A stretch of 64,000 nt of DNA, taken from Gracilimonas sp. (GTDB lineage: Bacteria; Bacteroidota; Rhodothermia; Balneolales; Balneolaceae). The translations under genes and the position numbers were made by a program. Shown one piece after another: positions 54,858 to 63,771 of this stretch. The notes under the pieces are model-generated. The model was not told the DNA's origin. It ran no database searches and was given only the letters and a program-made list of their open reading frames with translations. Position 1 is the stretch's first letter, and each line of letters begins with the position of its first letter. The DNA is taken from assembly GCF_014762685.1 (NCBI RefSeq), contig NZ_JABURM010000005.1:1116001-1180000 (forward strand). The letters run 5' to 3'.

Positions 54858-55400
54858 ATCGCAAGAAGAAACTTTCAGAGACGGCCTACAAATGAAGACC
54901 GTCCTCGAATTAATGAAGAAATAGACGCAGCCAAAGTTCGGGTTATAACACCTGATGAAGAGCATGAGATCACTACATCTGACCGTGCCTTAGAAATTGC
55001 TGCATCGTACAACTTAGATCTTGTAGAAGTTGCACCCAAAGCCAAGCCCCCGGTTTGCAAGGTGATTGACTACGGCAAGTTCATGTACGAAAAAAAGAAA
55101 AAAGAAAAAGAAGCCAAGAAAAAGCAGCATACCATTTCGGTAAAAGAATTGCGCTTCCGTCCGAACACGGACGATCATGATCTTGAATTCAAGACCCGTC
55201 ACGCCAGAGAATTTTTGGAAGGTGGCGACAAAGTTAAGGCAACCGTTCAGTTCAGAGGGCGAGACATGCTCTACACTGAAAAAGGCGAATTACTCCTTTT
55301 ACAGCTTGCTAAAGACTTATCTGATGTGGGTAAGATTGAATCTAAGCCCAATATGGAAGGTCGCAGAATGATTATGATGATCACCCCATCTAAAAGTTAA
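54858..55400 (+). CDS. infC: Translation initiation factor IF-3, non-canonical ATC start
   Basis: 180 aa if begun at ATC 54858, giving ARRNFQRRPTNEDRPRINEEI, the usual IF-3 N-terminus, then the LDLVEVAPKAKPPVCKVIDYGKF motif and a C-domain with KELRFRPNTDDHDLEFKTRHA and MIMMITPSKS. Between the thrS stop (54837) and the GTG at 55062 the frame has no ATG, GTG or TTG, and GTG would delete the whole N-domain. AGG upstream supports ATC. E. coli infC starts with AUU, which lets IF-3 repress its own synthesis; the same logic probably holds here. Part of thrS-infC-rpmI-rplT. Confidence 0.92.
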   Translation: MARRNFQRRPTNEDRPRINEEIDAAKVRVITPDEEHEITTSDRALEIAASYNLDLVEVAPKAKPPVCKVIDYGKFMYEKKKKEKEAKKKQHTISVKELRFRPNTDDHDLEFKTRHAREFLEGGDKVKATVQFRGRDMLYTEKGELLLLQLAKDLSDVGKIESKPNMEGRRMIMMITPSKS

Positions 55401-55475
55401 TTCCTTCATTGCGTAGGGGTTTAAATCTCCCTATTTTATAAGTCTTTAAATTTTCACAAAAGTTGGTGGATTTCC

Positions 55476-55676
55476 ATGCCAAAAATGAAAAGTAACAGTG
55501 GTGCTAAAAAGCGGTTTAAAGTTACCGGTTCCGGTAAAATTAAACGCAAAAAAGCTTTTAAGCGTCACATTTTGACTAAGAAAAGTAGTAAAACTAAGAG
55601 ACAGCTTGGAAAAGACACATTGGTTGATAAAGCCGATGAAAAGTCTATAAAAAGGCAAATCCCTTATAAACTTTAA
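55476..55676 (+). CDS. rpmI: 50S ribosomal protein L35
   Basis: 66-aa basic protein, [21 protein letters not shown] at the start, then [17 protein letters not shown], the L35 signature. It lies 75 nt after infC and 19 nt before rplT. In E. coli and others L20 represses this operon through an mRNA structure near rpmI; the 75-nt leader here is a possible place but I could not find a convincing structure. Confidence 0.97.
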   Translation: MPKMKSNSGAKKRFKVTGSGKIKRKKAFKRHILTKKSSKTKRQLGKDTLVDKADEKSIKRQIPYKL

Positions 55677-55695
55677 TTTCTAAACTAACGACAAA

Positions 55696-56043
55696 ATGCC
55701 ACGTTCAACAAATTTAGTGGCTTCCCGTCACCGTCGCAGAAAGATTCTAAATCAGGCGAAAGGTTACTGGGGCAAGCGTAAGAACGTTTACACCATTGCA
55801 AAAAATGCGGTAGAAAAAGGTCTTTTGTACCAATATCGCGATCGCAAGAATCGTAAACGTAATTTCCGTCGATTATGGATCACCCGCATCAATGCGGCAG
55901 CAAGACTCAACGATACCACCTATTCTAAACTCATCCACGGGATGAAGACAAAGAATATGGAGATTAATCGTAAGGTACTTGCAGATCTTGCCGTCCACGA
56001 TGCAGATACGTTTGCTGCTATTGTAAAGGAAGCCACTGCTTAA
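55696..56043 (+). CDS. rplT: 50S ribosomal protein L20
   Basis: 115 aa, full length. Highly basic N-terminal extension ([20 protein letters not shown]) that penetrates the 23S rRNA and globular C-terminus with [13 protein letters not shown] and SKLIHGMK. Needed early in 50S assembly and in several bacteria autoregulates rpmI-rplT. Last gene of the thrS operon, followed by a strong terminator at 56062. Confidence 0.98.
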   Translation: MPRSTNLVASRHRRRKILNQAKGYWGKRKNVYTIAKNAVEKGLLYQYRDRKNRKRNFRRLWITRINAAARLNDTTYSKLIHGMKTKNMEINRKVLADLAVHDADTFAAIVKEATA

Positions 56044-56061
56044 TTGCATATATTATGATAT

Positions 56062-56101
56062 AAACCGGTAGATCTTTTTCATAAGGTTTACCGGTTTTTT
56101 T
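56062..56101 (+). terminator. Rho-independent terminator after rplT
   Basis: A 9-bp stem AAACCGGTA / TACCGGTTT (56062-56070 and 56089-56097) with an 18-nt loop, followed by TTTTTTTATTTT. 18 nt past the rplT stop. Confidence 0.88.
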
Positions 56102-56116
56102 ATTTTCAGCAGTTGG

Positions 56117-56172
56117 TTAATGAGGAAATAAGCAGATGAGGTTTTAACCTTGTTTACTTATTTCCTTATTAA
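56117..56172. repeat. AT-rich inverted repeat ahead of pheS
   Basis: TTAATGAGGAAATAAG (56117-56132) pairs with 56157-56172 over a 24-nt loop, with one wobble pair. It sits between the rplT terminator and pheS. It resembles in style the hairpins at 22994 and 46265. No T-tract, so a terminator is unlikely. Confidence 0.65.
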
Positions 56173-56211
56173 CTTATTCTGCCACTTACTAAACCACATA
56201 AAAAGCATCAC

Positions 56212-57219
56212 ATGCTTGATGATATAAAAGTCTTAGAACAAGAAATTCAGAACTTCAAAATTTCCAGCGAGGAACAGCTCGAAGCCTTCCGTCTTGAATT
56301 CCTTTCCCGTAACGGAAAAGTACAATCCATGTTCAAAAATATGGGAAGCGTACCAAAAGAAGATAGAGCTGAAGTTGGTAAAGCAATGAATCAGGTTAAG
56401 ATTCTGGCTGAATCCAGGTTTGAAGAAGCCAAAGCTTCCCTGCAACAAAATACGAGCAAAGATTTCAGCGCCAAAGACGATATCACATTAACCCCTCCTT
56501 CCTATCCGGTGGGTTCTCTTCATCCCTTAACACAAACTCTGGAAGAGATGAAATCCATTTTTTACCGACTTGGGTTTACCATTGCAGACGGTCCGGAAAT
56601 CGAAGACGACTTTCATAATTTCACAGCACTCAATTTCCCTCCCAACCATCCTGCCCGGGATGAACAGGATACTTTTTTTATTCGCAAAAGCGAGGATCCG
56701 GACGTGCAGGATTTGGTACTTCGTACCCACACCTCTCCTGTTCAGATTCGATTAATGGAGAAAACCGAACCTCCTATCCGGGCAATTATGCCGGGCAGGG
56801 TGTACCGGAATGAGGCTGTTTCCCCAAAATCCTATTTCTTATTTCACCAGGTAGAAGCACTGTATGTAGATGAAAATGTGAGTGTTGCTGACCTGAAGGA
56901 AACCCTCATTACTTTTGCCAAGCTGATGTTTGGTACAGATGTTAAATACCGTCTGCGTCCCGGTTTCTTTCCATTCACCGAGCCCAGCCTGGAGATGGAT
57001 ATTTGGTGGGGATCGGAACAAGACGGGAAATGGCTGGAAATATTAGGATCCGGCATGGTCGATCCCAATGTATTTAAATCTGCCGGCGTTGACCCGGAAA
57101 AATATACCGGCTTTGCCTGGGGTATGGGTGTTGAACGAATAGCTATTCTCCGCCATGGCATTGATGACATTCGCACCTTTTATGAAAATGACATTCGTTT
57201 TCTGGAACAATTTAATTAA
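56212..57219 (+). CDS. pheS: Phenylalanyl-tRNA synthetase alpha subunit
   Basis: 335 aa. N-terminal coiled coil that grips tRNA-Phe (about 1-85), then the class II core with HPLTQTLEEMKSIFYRLGF, DTFFIRKSEDPD, LRTHTSPVQIR, GRVYRNEAVSPKSYFLFHQVE and the C-terminal GFAWGMGVERIAILRHGI. In the active site GSGMVDP is normal. 16 nt before pheT, so one transcript with the genes down to lolD. Confidence 0.97.
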   Translation: MLDDIKVLEQEIQNFKISSEEQLEAFRLEFLSRNGKVQSMFKNMGSVPKEDRAEVGKAMNQVKILAESRFEEAKASLQQNTSKDFSAKDDITLTPPSYPVGSLHPLTQTLEEMKSIFYRLGFTIADGPEIEDDFHNFTALNFPPNHPARDEQDTFFIRKSEDPDVQDLVLRTHTSPVQIRLMEKTEPPIRAIMPGRVYRNEAVSPKSYFLFHQVEALYVDENVSVADLKETLITFAKLMFGTDVKYRLRPGFFPFTEPSLEMDIWWGSEQDGKWLEILGSGMVDPNVFKSAGVDPEKYTGFAWGMGVERIAILRHGIDDIRTFYENDIRFLEQFN

Positions 57220-57235
57220 ATACTGAAAAGCTTTA

Positions 57236-59644
57236 ATGAAAGTATCCTACAACTGGCTTAATGAATTTATTGACCTTCCGCTCTCACCGGAAGAAACCGC
57301 AGAAAAGTTAACGCTTATCGGACTCGAGGTTGAAGAAATCGAAGAATTCGGCAGCTCGCTGGAAGGCGTGATCGTCGGCGAAGTACTGGAAGTCCGTGAA
57401 CATCCCAATGCCGACCGGCTTCAGGTGTGTGATGTAGATCTCGGTGATTCCAAAACTCAGATCGTTTGCGGAGCTAAGAATGTAGCGGCCGGGCAGAAAG
57501 TTCCTGTTGCCACTGTCGGCTCCACCCTCCCTATCAAACTTGATGACGGTTCAAACCTCAAGATCAAGAAAGCAAAACTTAGGGGAGAAGTTTCAGAAGG
57601 CATGATCTGCGCCGAAGATGAACTCGGGCTGGGAACTGACCACTCCGGCATTATGGTATTGAAGAATGATCCTAAAACAGGCACACCCATTTCGGAAATT
57701 TTTGACCTCTATCAAGATACCATAATTGACATTGCCATCACCCCAAACCGACCGGATGCAACTTGTCATCTCGGTGTGGGCCGCGACCTGGCGGCAGCTT
57801 TAAATCTGGAACTTAAGAAACCGGATATCAAATCCGGAAAAACGGTTCAGGATTCCGATGATATCACCATTAAAATCGAAAATGCCGAAAAGTGCCATCG
57901 CTATGTCGGTAAAATGGTGAAAGGCGTTAAAATTGAAGAATCTCCGAATTGGCTGCGTAATAAACTGAAGGCTATCGGGGTTCGTCCGGTGAATAATGTC
58001 GTGGATGTAACCAACTATGTGATGTATGAATTGGGGCAACCTCTGCATGCCTTTGATTATGCGACCATACGGGGAAAAGAAATTGTAGTCCGTGATTACA
58101 AAAAGGAAATTGAATTCGAGACCCTGGATCACGTAAAGAGAAAATGTTCGCCCGGAACACTGTTTATTTGTGACGGCGAGGGTCCTGTAGCAATAGCGGG
58201 AGTAATGGGCGGTGTGGATTCTGAAGTCAGTGATAAAACCACAGATATTTTAATTGAAAGTGCATACTTCGATCCCGGTTCTATTCGCAGAACAGCTAAA
58301 GAACAAACTCTGCAAACCGATGCATCATATCGCTTCGAGCGTGGCATAGACCCAAACCTTCAGGCCCTGGCCGCGGAACGTGCGGCTCAGTTGATATCCG
58401 AGGTAGCCGGCGGTAAAGTTATGAATGAAACGGTGGATATACATCCAACCAAAACCGAGGCATACGAAATTAAACTCAGAAAAAGCTACACAAATAGGCT
58501 GTTGGGAACCGATTTTGACACCAATACCATTAGCTCCATTCTGGACGGGCTTGAACTGAAGGAAATCAAAAAGGATAAAGATAGCATTACATTTGAAATT
58601 CCAACTTTCCGCCCTGATTTAGAGCGTGAAGTCGATTTGATTGAAGAAGTAGGCCGTTTGTTTGATTACAACAAAATCCCTGCCCCTAAACACGGCATTT
58701 ATGTTTCCTCAGAGTCGTTGACCGATTGGGAACAATTGAATCAAAAAATCAGGAATACCGCTCTTCAACTTGGATTGCGGGAAATCTATTCCAACTCATT
58801 GATTTCAGAAAAGGATGCGAGTCACTTCGGCGATTTGGATGAAATGATTTCAGCACTTAATCCCCTCAATAAGGATATGAGTACGCTTCGCCCTTCCCTC
58901 CTGCATGGGTTTTTAAAATCAGCTTCCTATAATTTCAACCGTAAAGCAGCCGGAGTAAGGTTTTTTGAATTGGGTCATGTATTCAATGCTGACAAAGAAG
59001 GAACCTATTACGAAGGAATTAAAGAAGAAGTACATGTCTTATTTGGCTTGGCTGGGTTAAAAAACACTGAGAATTGGGCGCAGGAAGCCACATCATATAC
59101 GGTATTTGATTTAAAGGCATTGGTACATGCCTTCTTCAAAAAGTTAAACTTGCTGGAATCCCTGAACTCCCGGGCAGTGGACGAAACAACTTTGGAATAT
59201 TACTGGGGTGATCATAAAATCGGTACCATTTTCTACCCCGGAGATGAGCTCAAAAAAGCTTACGATTTTGAACAGGATGCTTTTGTAGCCGAACTATCTG
59301 TTACTGCCATAGCTGAGGCATTAAGTGTAATTCCGGAAACTAAATTCAAAACCGTTCCCAAATTTCCCGCTTTTGAATTTGACTTCGCTGTCATTGTTTC
59401 TCAATCAGTTACCGCCGGGGAACTCATGGAAGTGATTGAAGATAAAGCCGGTGATCAGCTCGAAAGCATTGATATTTTTGATGTTTTTGAAGGAAAATCA
59501 ATTGGGGAAGGAAACAAAAGCCTCGCCTTCAGGTTACATTTCATTGATCCCAACAAGACCTTGAATATCAAAGAAGTAGAACCTATTATTCAGCGTATTG
59601 TTAAATCATTGGAAAAAGATTTTTCAGCTAAATTGAGAGGTTAG
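57236..59644 (+). CDS. pheT: Phenylalanyl-tRNA synthetase beta subunit
   Basis: 802 aa, full length: EMAP/tRNA-binding domain (about 40-150, VGEVLEVREHPNADRLQVC), B3/4 editing domain (about 215-395; AGVMGGVDSEVSDKTTDILIESAYFDP), B5 domain (about 405-475), catalytic-like core, and the C-terminal ferredoxin-fold anticodon-binding domain (about 708-800; PKFPAFEFDFAVIVSQSVTAG). Editing residues appear conserved. The next small gene begins 16 nt later. Confidence 0.97.
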   Translation: MKVSYNWLNEFIDLPLSPEETAEKLTLIGLEVEEIEEFGSSLEGVIVGEVLEVREHPNADRLQVCDVDLGDSKTQIVCGAKNVAAGQKVPVATVGSTLPIKLDDGSNLKIKKAKLRGEVSEGMICAEDELGLGTDHSGIMVLKNDPKTGTPISEIFDLYQDTIIDIAITPNRPDATCHLGVGRDLAAALNLELKKPDIKSGKTVQDSDDITIKIENAEKCHRYVGKMVKGVKIEESPNWLRNKLKAIGVRPVNNVVDVTNYVMYELGQPLHAFDYATIRGKEIVVRDYKKEIEFETLDHVKRKCSPGTLFICDGEGPVAIAGVMGGVDSEVSDKTTDILIESAYFDPGSIRRTAKEQTLQTDASYRFERGIDPNLQALAAERAAQLISEVAGGKVMNETVDIHPTKTEAYEIKLRKSYTNRLLGTDFDTNTISSILDGLELKEIKKDKDSITFEIPTFRPDLEREVDLIEEVGRLFDYNKIPAPKHGIYVSSESLTDWEQLNQKIRNTALQLGLREIYSNSLISEKDASHFGDLDEMISALNPLNKDMSTLRPSLLHGFLKSASYNFNRKAAGVRFFELGHVFNADKEGTYYEGIKEEVHVLFGLAGLKNTENWAQEATSYTVFDLKALVHAFFKKLNLLESLNSRAVDETTLEYYWGDHKIGTIFYPGDELKKAYDFEQDAFVAELSVTAIAEALSVIPETKFKTVPKFPAFEFDFAVIVSQSVTAGELMEVIEDKAGDQLESIDIFDVFEGKSIGEGNKSLAFRLHFIDPNKTLNIKEVEPIIQRIVKSLEKDFSAKLRG

Positions 59645-59660
59645 GGTAACCTGTAGAGTT

Positions 59661-59915
59661 ATGAATAAACTTGCACAACAAAGCGACAAGTTCAGGCAGC
59701 TTCTGGATGAAGTGGGTACTGAAGTTAACAGCCTGAAACAAGAAATTCGTGAACTGAAACGAGACAATGCCAAACTGAAGGCCAAACTGGAAGAAGAACA
59801 CGAGAAACAAACCGATATCTTCTCGGCCATCAGCGAAAGTGAGCGGCTTGCTCTACGCCAGCACGTACAAGGCCTCATTTCTAAAATAGACCACCACCTG
59901 GGGGCTGACTCATGA
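59661..59915 (+). CDS. Small coiled-coil protein, ZapB-like by context
   Basis: 84 aa, a nearly continuous coiled coil from about 8 to 60 (EVNSLKQEIRELKRDN, KLKAKLEEEHEKQ), then a short helix SESERLALRQHVQGLISKIDHHLG. No catalytic motif. Its stop overlaps the zapA start by 4 nt (ATGA), which suggests joint translation, and a partner for ZapA or the divisome is plausible. I do not recognise a named family with certainty; a ZapB-like role is inference from structure and position. Charge pattern and length suit a dimeric rod. Confidence 0.7.
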   Translation: MNKLAQQSDKFRQLLDEVGTEVNSLKQEIRELKRDNAKLKAKLEEEHEKQTDIFSAISESERLALRQHVQGLISKIDHHLGADS

Positions 59916-60205
59916 AATCAATTAAAGTTACTATTCTTGGCAAGCAGTACCCTTTAAAGGTTGAAGATCATGAAGAAGAAGCCATGATCAGAATCTGTAA
60001 GTTTGTGGACGATCGGTTTAAGACATACCGACAGCAGCTGGTAAAACAACCGGAGTCAACGGTAATGGTATTGGCGGCGCTTAGTATTGCAGAAGAATTA
60101 TTTGAAGTCAGAAATGCAAACAGTGAACTGGAGAATAACGAAGAAGTTTTGATGGAGCGTATAAATCACAGCCTGGAAAGACTGTTGACAGAAATCAAAG
60201 AATAG
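59912..60205 (+). CDS. zapA: Cell division protein ZapA
   Basis: 97 aa: N-terminal strand IKVTILGKQYPLKVEDHEEEAMIRICKFVDDRF, then a long helix with VMVLAALSIAEELFEVRN and a coiled-coil end. That is the ZapA pattern, a small tetramer that bundles FtsZ filaments. It overlaps the preceding coiled-coil gene by 4 nt. In several bacteria the 6S RNA gene follows zapA, but only 33 nt separate it from the next gene here, so not in this place. Confidence 0.87.
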   Translation: MKSIKVTILGKQYPLKVEDHEEEAMIRICKFVDDRFKTYRQQLVKQPESTVMVLAALSIAEELFEVRNANSELENNEEVLMERINHSLERLLTEIKE

Positions 60206-60238
60206 TAAATAAACCCAATTAAATTACAGGAGTTCGCT

Positions 60239-61054
60239 TTGGCTGATACCGTCAGCATTTTTTTTGTAGGAGATATTGTTGGAGATCCCGGCATCGAAAT
60301 GACAAATACTTTTCTGCCCAGCTTGATTAAGAAATATGATGCCGATTTTGTAATTGCCAATGCCGAAAATTCCCACGAGGGCTTTGGCACCAATCGTACA
60401 ATTATCAAAAATTTACTGAATCTCGGTGTGCATGTAGTAACCGGCGGCGATCATTCCTTCGATAAATGGAAAGTGTTTGACTACATGCGTGAACATAACC
60501 ATATCCTGCGCCCTCTTAATTACCCCAAAGGAAATGCCGGATTGGGCTTTAGTATTTATCCTGTGCCCGGAAAAGATCTCAAAATCGGGGTTTTAAATTT
60601 ACAGGGCCGTACTTTTATGAAGGCCATTGACGATCCTTTTACTGCGGCAGAATGGGCGCTGGAAAAGATAAAGGAAGAAACCAATATTATATTTGTAGAT
60701 TTTCACGCTGAAGCCACCGCTGAAAAAATGTCTATGGGCTGGCATATAGATGGAAAAGCGTCTGTTATGGTGGGTACACATACCCATGTTCAAACCAATG
60801 ATGCACGAATTTTACCTCAGGGCCTGGGATACCTGACCGATGCGGGCATGACCGGTTCATTCGACTCTGTTATTGGAATGGATAAAAAAGTATCCATTAA
60901 ACGATTCATGACCGGGGTTCATCAAAAATACAAAGCAGCCAAAGGAGATAATCAGCTTTGCGGGGCTTTTGCGAAAATAGATACGGAAACAGGGAAATGC
61001 GTGCATATCGAGCCCATCACCTATCCCGGACTAAACAATTCGTCTGCTGAATGA
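60239..61054 (+). CDS. ymdB: YmdB/TIGR00282-family metallophosphoesterase
   Basis: 271 aa, starting at TTG 60239 with AGGAG at 60228-60232. Dinuclear metallophosphoesterase fold: VGDIVGDPG (Asp12), NAENSHEGFG (Glu43), GGDHSFD (Asp71-His72), DFHAEATAEKMSMGW and VGTHTHVQT. In B. subtilis YmdB the third motif is GNHTWD; here Asn is replaced by Asp71, which may alter metal binding or activity. YmdB cleaves 2',3'-cyclic nucleotides and affects biofilm formation in Bacillus; the role here is unknown. Its stop overlaps lolD by 4 nt. Confidence 0.85.
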   Translation: MADTVSIFFVGDIVGDPGIEMTNTFLPSLIKKYDADFVIANAENSHEGFGTNRTIIKNLLNLGVHVVTGGDHSFDKWKVFDYMREHNHILRPLNYPKGNAGLGFSIYPVPGKDLKIGVLNLQGRTFMKAIDDPFTAAEWALEKIKEETNIIFVDFHAEATAEKMSMGWHIDGKASVMVGTHTHVQTNDARILPQGLGYLTDAGMTGSFDSVIGMDKKVSIKRFMTGVHQKYKAAKGDNQLCGAFAKIDTETGKCVHIEPITYPGLNNSSAE

Positions 61055-61746
61055 TGGAAAATTCAAAAATAGTTCTCGAAGCCAAAAATCTTCATAAAAG
61101 CTTTCCTGCAGGTCCTGATAAAGACGAGCTGCATGTTCTTCAGGGAATGAACCTGGAAGTTGCGGAAGGCAGTATCACTTCTATCATTGGATCCAGTGGA
61201 AGCGGTAAAAGTACCTTGCTTCATATTCTCGGAGGGTTGGACCGGGCTGATAAAGGGGATGTTTTTTGGGATGGAAAGAATATCACTGAATATAAACCCG
61301 ATGACCTTGCTGCGTTTAGAAATACATATATAGGTTTCGTGTTTCAGTTTCACCATTTGCTTCCGGAGTTTACCGCTCTTGAGAATGTAGCAATGCCCGG
61401 ACTTATTGCAGGCACTTCTTCAAAAGAAGCTTTTGATCGGGCTGAAGAATTATTAGGCCTTTTTGGTGTAGAAGCACGAAAGGGTCACCGCCCTACCCAG
61501 CTTTCCGGGGGTGAACAACAGCGGGTATCGATGGCAAGAGCTCTTATGAACAACCCTCGAATTATACTTGCTGATGAGCCCACCGGAAATTTAGATCAGG
61601 ACAATACAGATATTATCCTGGATCTTTTATTTGAGCTTCGGGAAGCCATGGGAGTCTCGGTTTTGCTCATTACTCACGAAAAAGAAATTGCCGGTCGCTC
61701 AGATCGCATATTAGAGTTGAAAAAAGGAGTTTTAGAATCACTTTAG
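61051..61746 (+). CDS. lolD: ABC transporter ATP-binding protein, LolD-like
   Basis: 231 aa. Walker [11 protein letters not shown]-loop [16 protein letters not shown] (a segment typical of LolD), signature [15 protein letters not shown], Walker [13 protein letters not shown] and the switch ITHEKE. LolD with LolCE lifts lipoproteins from the inner membrane for delivery to the outer membrane, which fits the many lipoproteins here. The permease is not adjacent. Its start overlaps the YmdB-like stop by 4 nt. A MacB-type export function cannot be excluded. Confidence 0.85.
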   Translation: MMENSKIVLEAKNLHKSFPAGPDKDELHVLQGMNLEVAEGSITSIIGSSGSGKSTLLHILGGLDRADKGDVFWDGKNITEYKPDDLAAFRNTYIGFVFQFHHLLPEFTALENVAMPGLIAGTSSKEAFDRAEELLGLFGVEARKGHRPTQLSGGEQQRVSMARALMNNPRIILADEPTGNLDQDNTDIILDLLFELREAMGVSVLLITHEKEIAGRSDRILELKKGVLESL

Positions 61747-61816
61747 TGTTTTGGTAAGTCCCAAAACAGTCCTATTTTTACACTCTTAAAATCACAGCTA
61801 TTTCAAATAAAAAAAT

Positions 61817-62503
61817 ATGTCTAAAAGGCTTTCAAAAGAAGAATTAGAAACCGATCCGTTAATTGAGAATTACAATCGATTAGCCAACTATTATCAACAA
61901 AACAGAACCCGGATTACCTCTATCGCTATTGCAGTGATCATACTTATAGGAGGTATTTTTGGATACAACTACTATTCGTCTTCTCAGGAAAATCAAGCCC
62001 AGGAACTTCTGGCCATTGCAGAAAACTATTATGCACAGGGAGATTATGAAAATGCCCTGTATGGGAATGAATTTGAACTTACCTACGGCTTTGATCAAAT
62101 AGCCGAAGAATTTCCATGGACGAATGCCGGGAACATTGCCAACTATTATGCGGCTGTATCCAGTTTTGAACTGGGAGATTTAGAAAATGCCCTTATGTAT
62201 ATCGAAAACTTTGATGTTCCCGAAGGCATTTTGGGAGTAGGACCGCTTGTTTTCCATGCGAAAATTCATTTGGCTAATGAAAATTATACCGCCGCGGGCG
62301 AAAAATTTATCCAGGCCGCCAACTGGAACGTAAATGATGTAACCACTCCTTCTAACCTATATGAAGCAGCTCAGGCTTACTACAAAGCTGAGAATTATGA
62401 TCGCGCTGATGAATTAGTGAGCAAGATTATTGATGAATACCCTCAGAGCGATAGATTAGCTGAAGCTCAACGCTTGAAAGGAATGCTTGCCGCCATCAAT
62501 TAG
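61817..62503 (+). CDS. Tetratricopeptide-repeat membrane protein
   Basis: 228 aa: a short charged N-terminus, one membrane segment (about 34-51, SIAIAVIILIGGIFGYNYY), then TPR-like helical repeats to the end (AQELLAIAENYYAQGDYENALYG; LFEAAQ-type pairs near 170-215: YEAAQAYYKAENYDRADELV). Resembles the YfgM-type anchored TPR proteins in plan. A partner-binding scaffold in the periplasm is likely; the partner is unknown. 70 nt after lolD, with a strong terminator following. Confidence 0.78.
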   Translation: MSKRLSKEELETDPLIENYNRLANYYQQNRTRITSIAIAVIILIGGIFGYNYYSSSQENQAQELLAIAENYYAQGDYENALYGNEFELTYGFDQIAEEFPWTNAGNIANYYAAVSSFELGDLENALMYIENFDVPEGILGVGPLVFHAKIHLANENYTAAGEKFIQAANWNVNDVTTPSNLYEAAQAYYKAENYDRADELVSKIIDEYPQSDRLAEAQRLKGMLAAIN

Positions 62504-62528
62504 ACAACTGACTATTTATTACTGTACC

Positions 62529-62556
62529 AAAAGGCCTCTTGGAGGCCTTTTTTATT
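62529..62556 (+). terminator. Rho-independent terminator after the TPR gene
   Basis: AAAGGCCTC ttg GAGGCCTTT (62530-62538 and 62542-62550), a perfect 9-bp stem with 3-nt loop, then TTTTTTATTTT. The convergent redoxin gene ends at 62566; on that strand the matching tail is only TTTT, so it mainly serves the plus strand. Confidence 0.9.
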
Positions 62557-62565
62557 TTGATGACT

Positions 62566-63771
62566 TTACTCTGAAGTCAGTTCATCCACAATAGTATTAA
62601 AACGCCGCTTAAAACCTTCATAATATTCCACGGTGGCCGGTCCCGTAAAATAGCTGTGAACATATCTGGCATATCCCTCTTTACCCACAAATACCAAAGT
62701 AGGGAAAGCCATGATACGGTCAATAAATGGAAATGCATCTGCAGCTAATTTCTTATTCAACTCCCCGCCCAGTATCATGGGATAATGTATACCGAGACGC
62801 TCTTTGTAAGTTTTAATTCGGCTCTGACCGTATTCCGGTGAATAATTCGCTTCATAGTTCACAGCCAATATTTCTACTCCCCGGTCTCTGTTCTCTTCGT
62901 ACCAGTCTGTCAAATAGCGTGTTTGATCCTGACTGTTTGAACACCAGGTCCCCATAATCTGAATGATCAGCACTTTGCCTTTATAGGAGTCCGCAATAAT
63001 ACCCTCACCGGATAAAGCAGTTAACTTTTCAAAATCAGGTTTAACCTGCTTCCCCTCCAAATCTACCACCTCAAACGGATCTGTTAAGCTTGCATTTTCA
63101 TCATATTCTGCCTCCCATTTTCTGGAATAACCGTCATCTAAAACCAGCTCTCCCTTCCATTTACCATTCTCCCGGGTACCCTTAAATAAAAAGGAATGAA
63201 CCCCGTCAAATGTCGACATCTCTATTTCATTGCCTTCAATTTTCCCTTCAAAAAATCGATAATCACTAACCTCCGTCATGATGGTCCCCGTCACTTTATT
63301 GCCATCCTGTTCAAATAAAGCCACTGCCGGATATTCGTTTTGAGTACCAACATTCACCTTCATACTCCACTTCGAGCCAATCTGAACCGGATCATTTTCT
63401 TCTTCTATATCGTATCTGGGTAACCCATATTCAGCTTCAAAAGAATAGCTTTTGTTGCTGTAATGTTTGACCAGCTCACCCTGCATTTTCTTTTCTCCGA
63501 TTGCCATGCTGAGGGTGATATCAAAGGCAAACATAGGGATGATCAAGCTGTCATTTCGTTGTATAGCCTCCAGGGATGCCCGGTCTTTTCCATTAATAAA
63601 AGTTAGTATAGGTGCACCCGCGTTTTCAGGATAGACCACCTCAAAGGTAAAAGGAATTTCTGCATTTGAATAGACGATGACTCCCTTCCAACTCCCTTCC
63701 CTGGGCGACTGAGCCATGGCGGTTGATTGAGCGACTAAAAATAGAACAAGCAGACTGATTAATTTTTTCAT
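62566..63771 (-). CDS. Exported thioredoxin-like protein with CxxS active site
   Basis: 401 aa. Sec signal (1-20, ending AMAQS), then two beta-rich regions of about 100 residues (about 22-115 and 130-225, with WKGVIVYSN and WKGELVLDD showing an internal repeat), and a C-terminal TlpA/redoxin-like domain (about 240-401). The active site reads GTWCSNSQDQT: Cys277 is kept but the second Cys is Ser280. So it is of monothiol type and may bind or reduce mixed disulfides, or have a non-redox job. Convergent with the TPR gene. Confidence 0.82.
   Translation of the reverse strand: MKKLISLLVLFLVAQSTAMAQSPREGSWKGVIVYSNAEIPFTFEVVYPENAGAPILTFINGKDRASLEAIQRNDSLIIPMFAFDITLSMAIGEKKMQGELVKHYSNKSYSFEAEYGLPRYDIEEENDPVQIGSKWSMKVNVGTQNEYPAVALFEQDGNKVTGTIMTEVSDYRFFEGKIEGNEIEMSTFDGVHSFLFKGTRENGKWKGELVLDDGYSRKWEAEYDENASLTDPFEVVDLEGKQVKPDFEKLTALSGEGIIADSYKGKVLIIQIMGTWCSNSQDQTRYLTDWYEENRDRGVEILAVNYEANYSPEYGQSRIKTYKERLGIHYPMILGGELNKKLAADAFPFIDRIMAFPTLVFVGKEGYARYVHSYFTGPATVEYYEGFKRRFNTIVDELTSE

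Noticed and set aside
55401-55475. L20-type autoregulatory leader before rpmI.
   Set aside because: The 75-nt gap shows no convincing pseudoknot or hairpin by eye.
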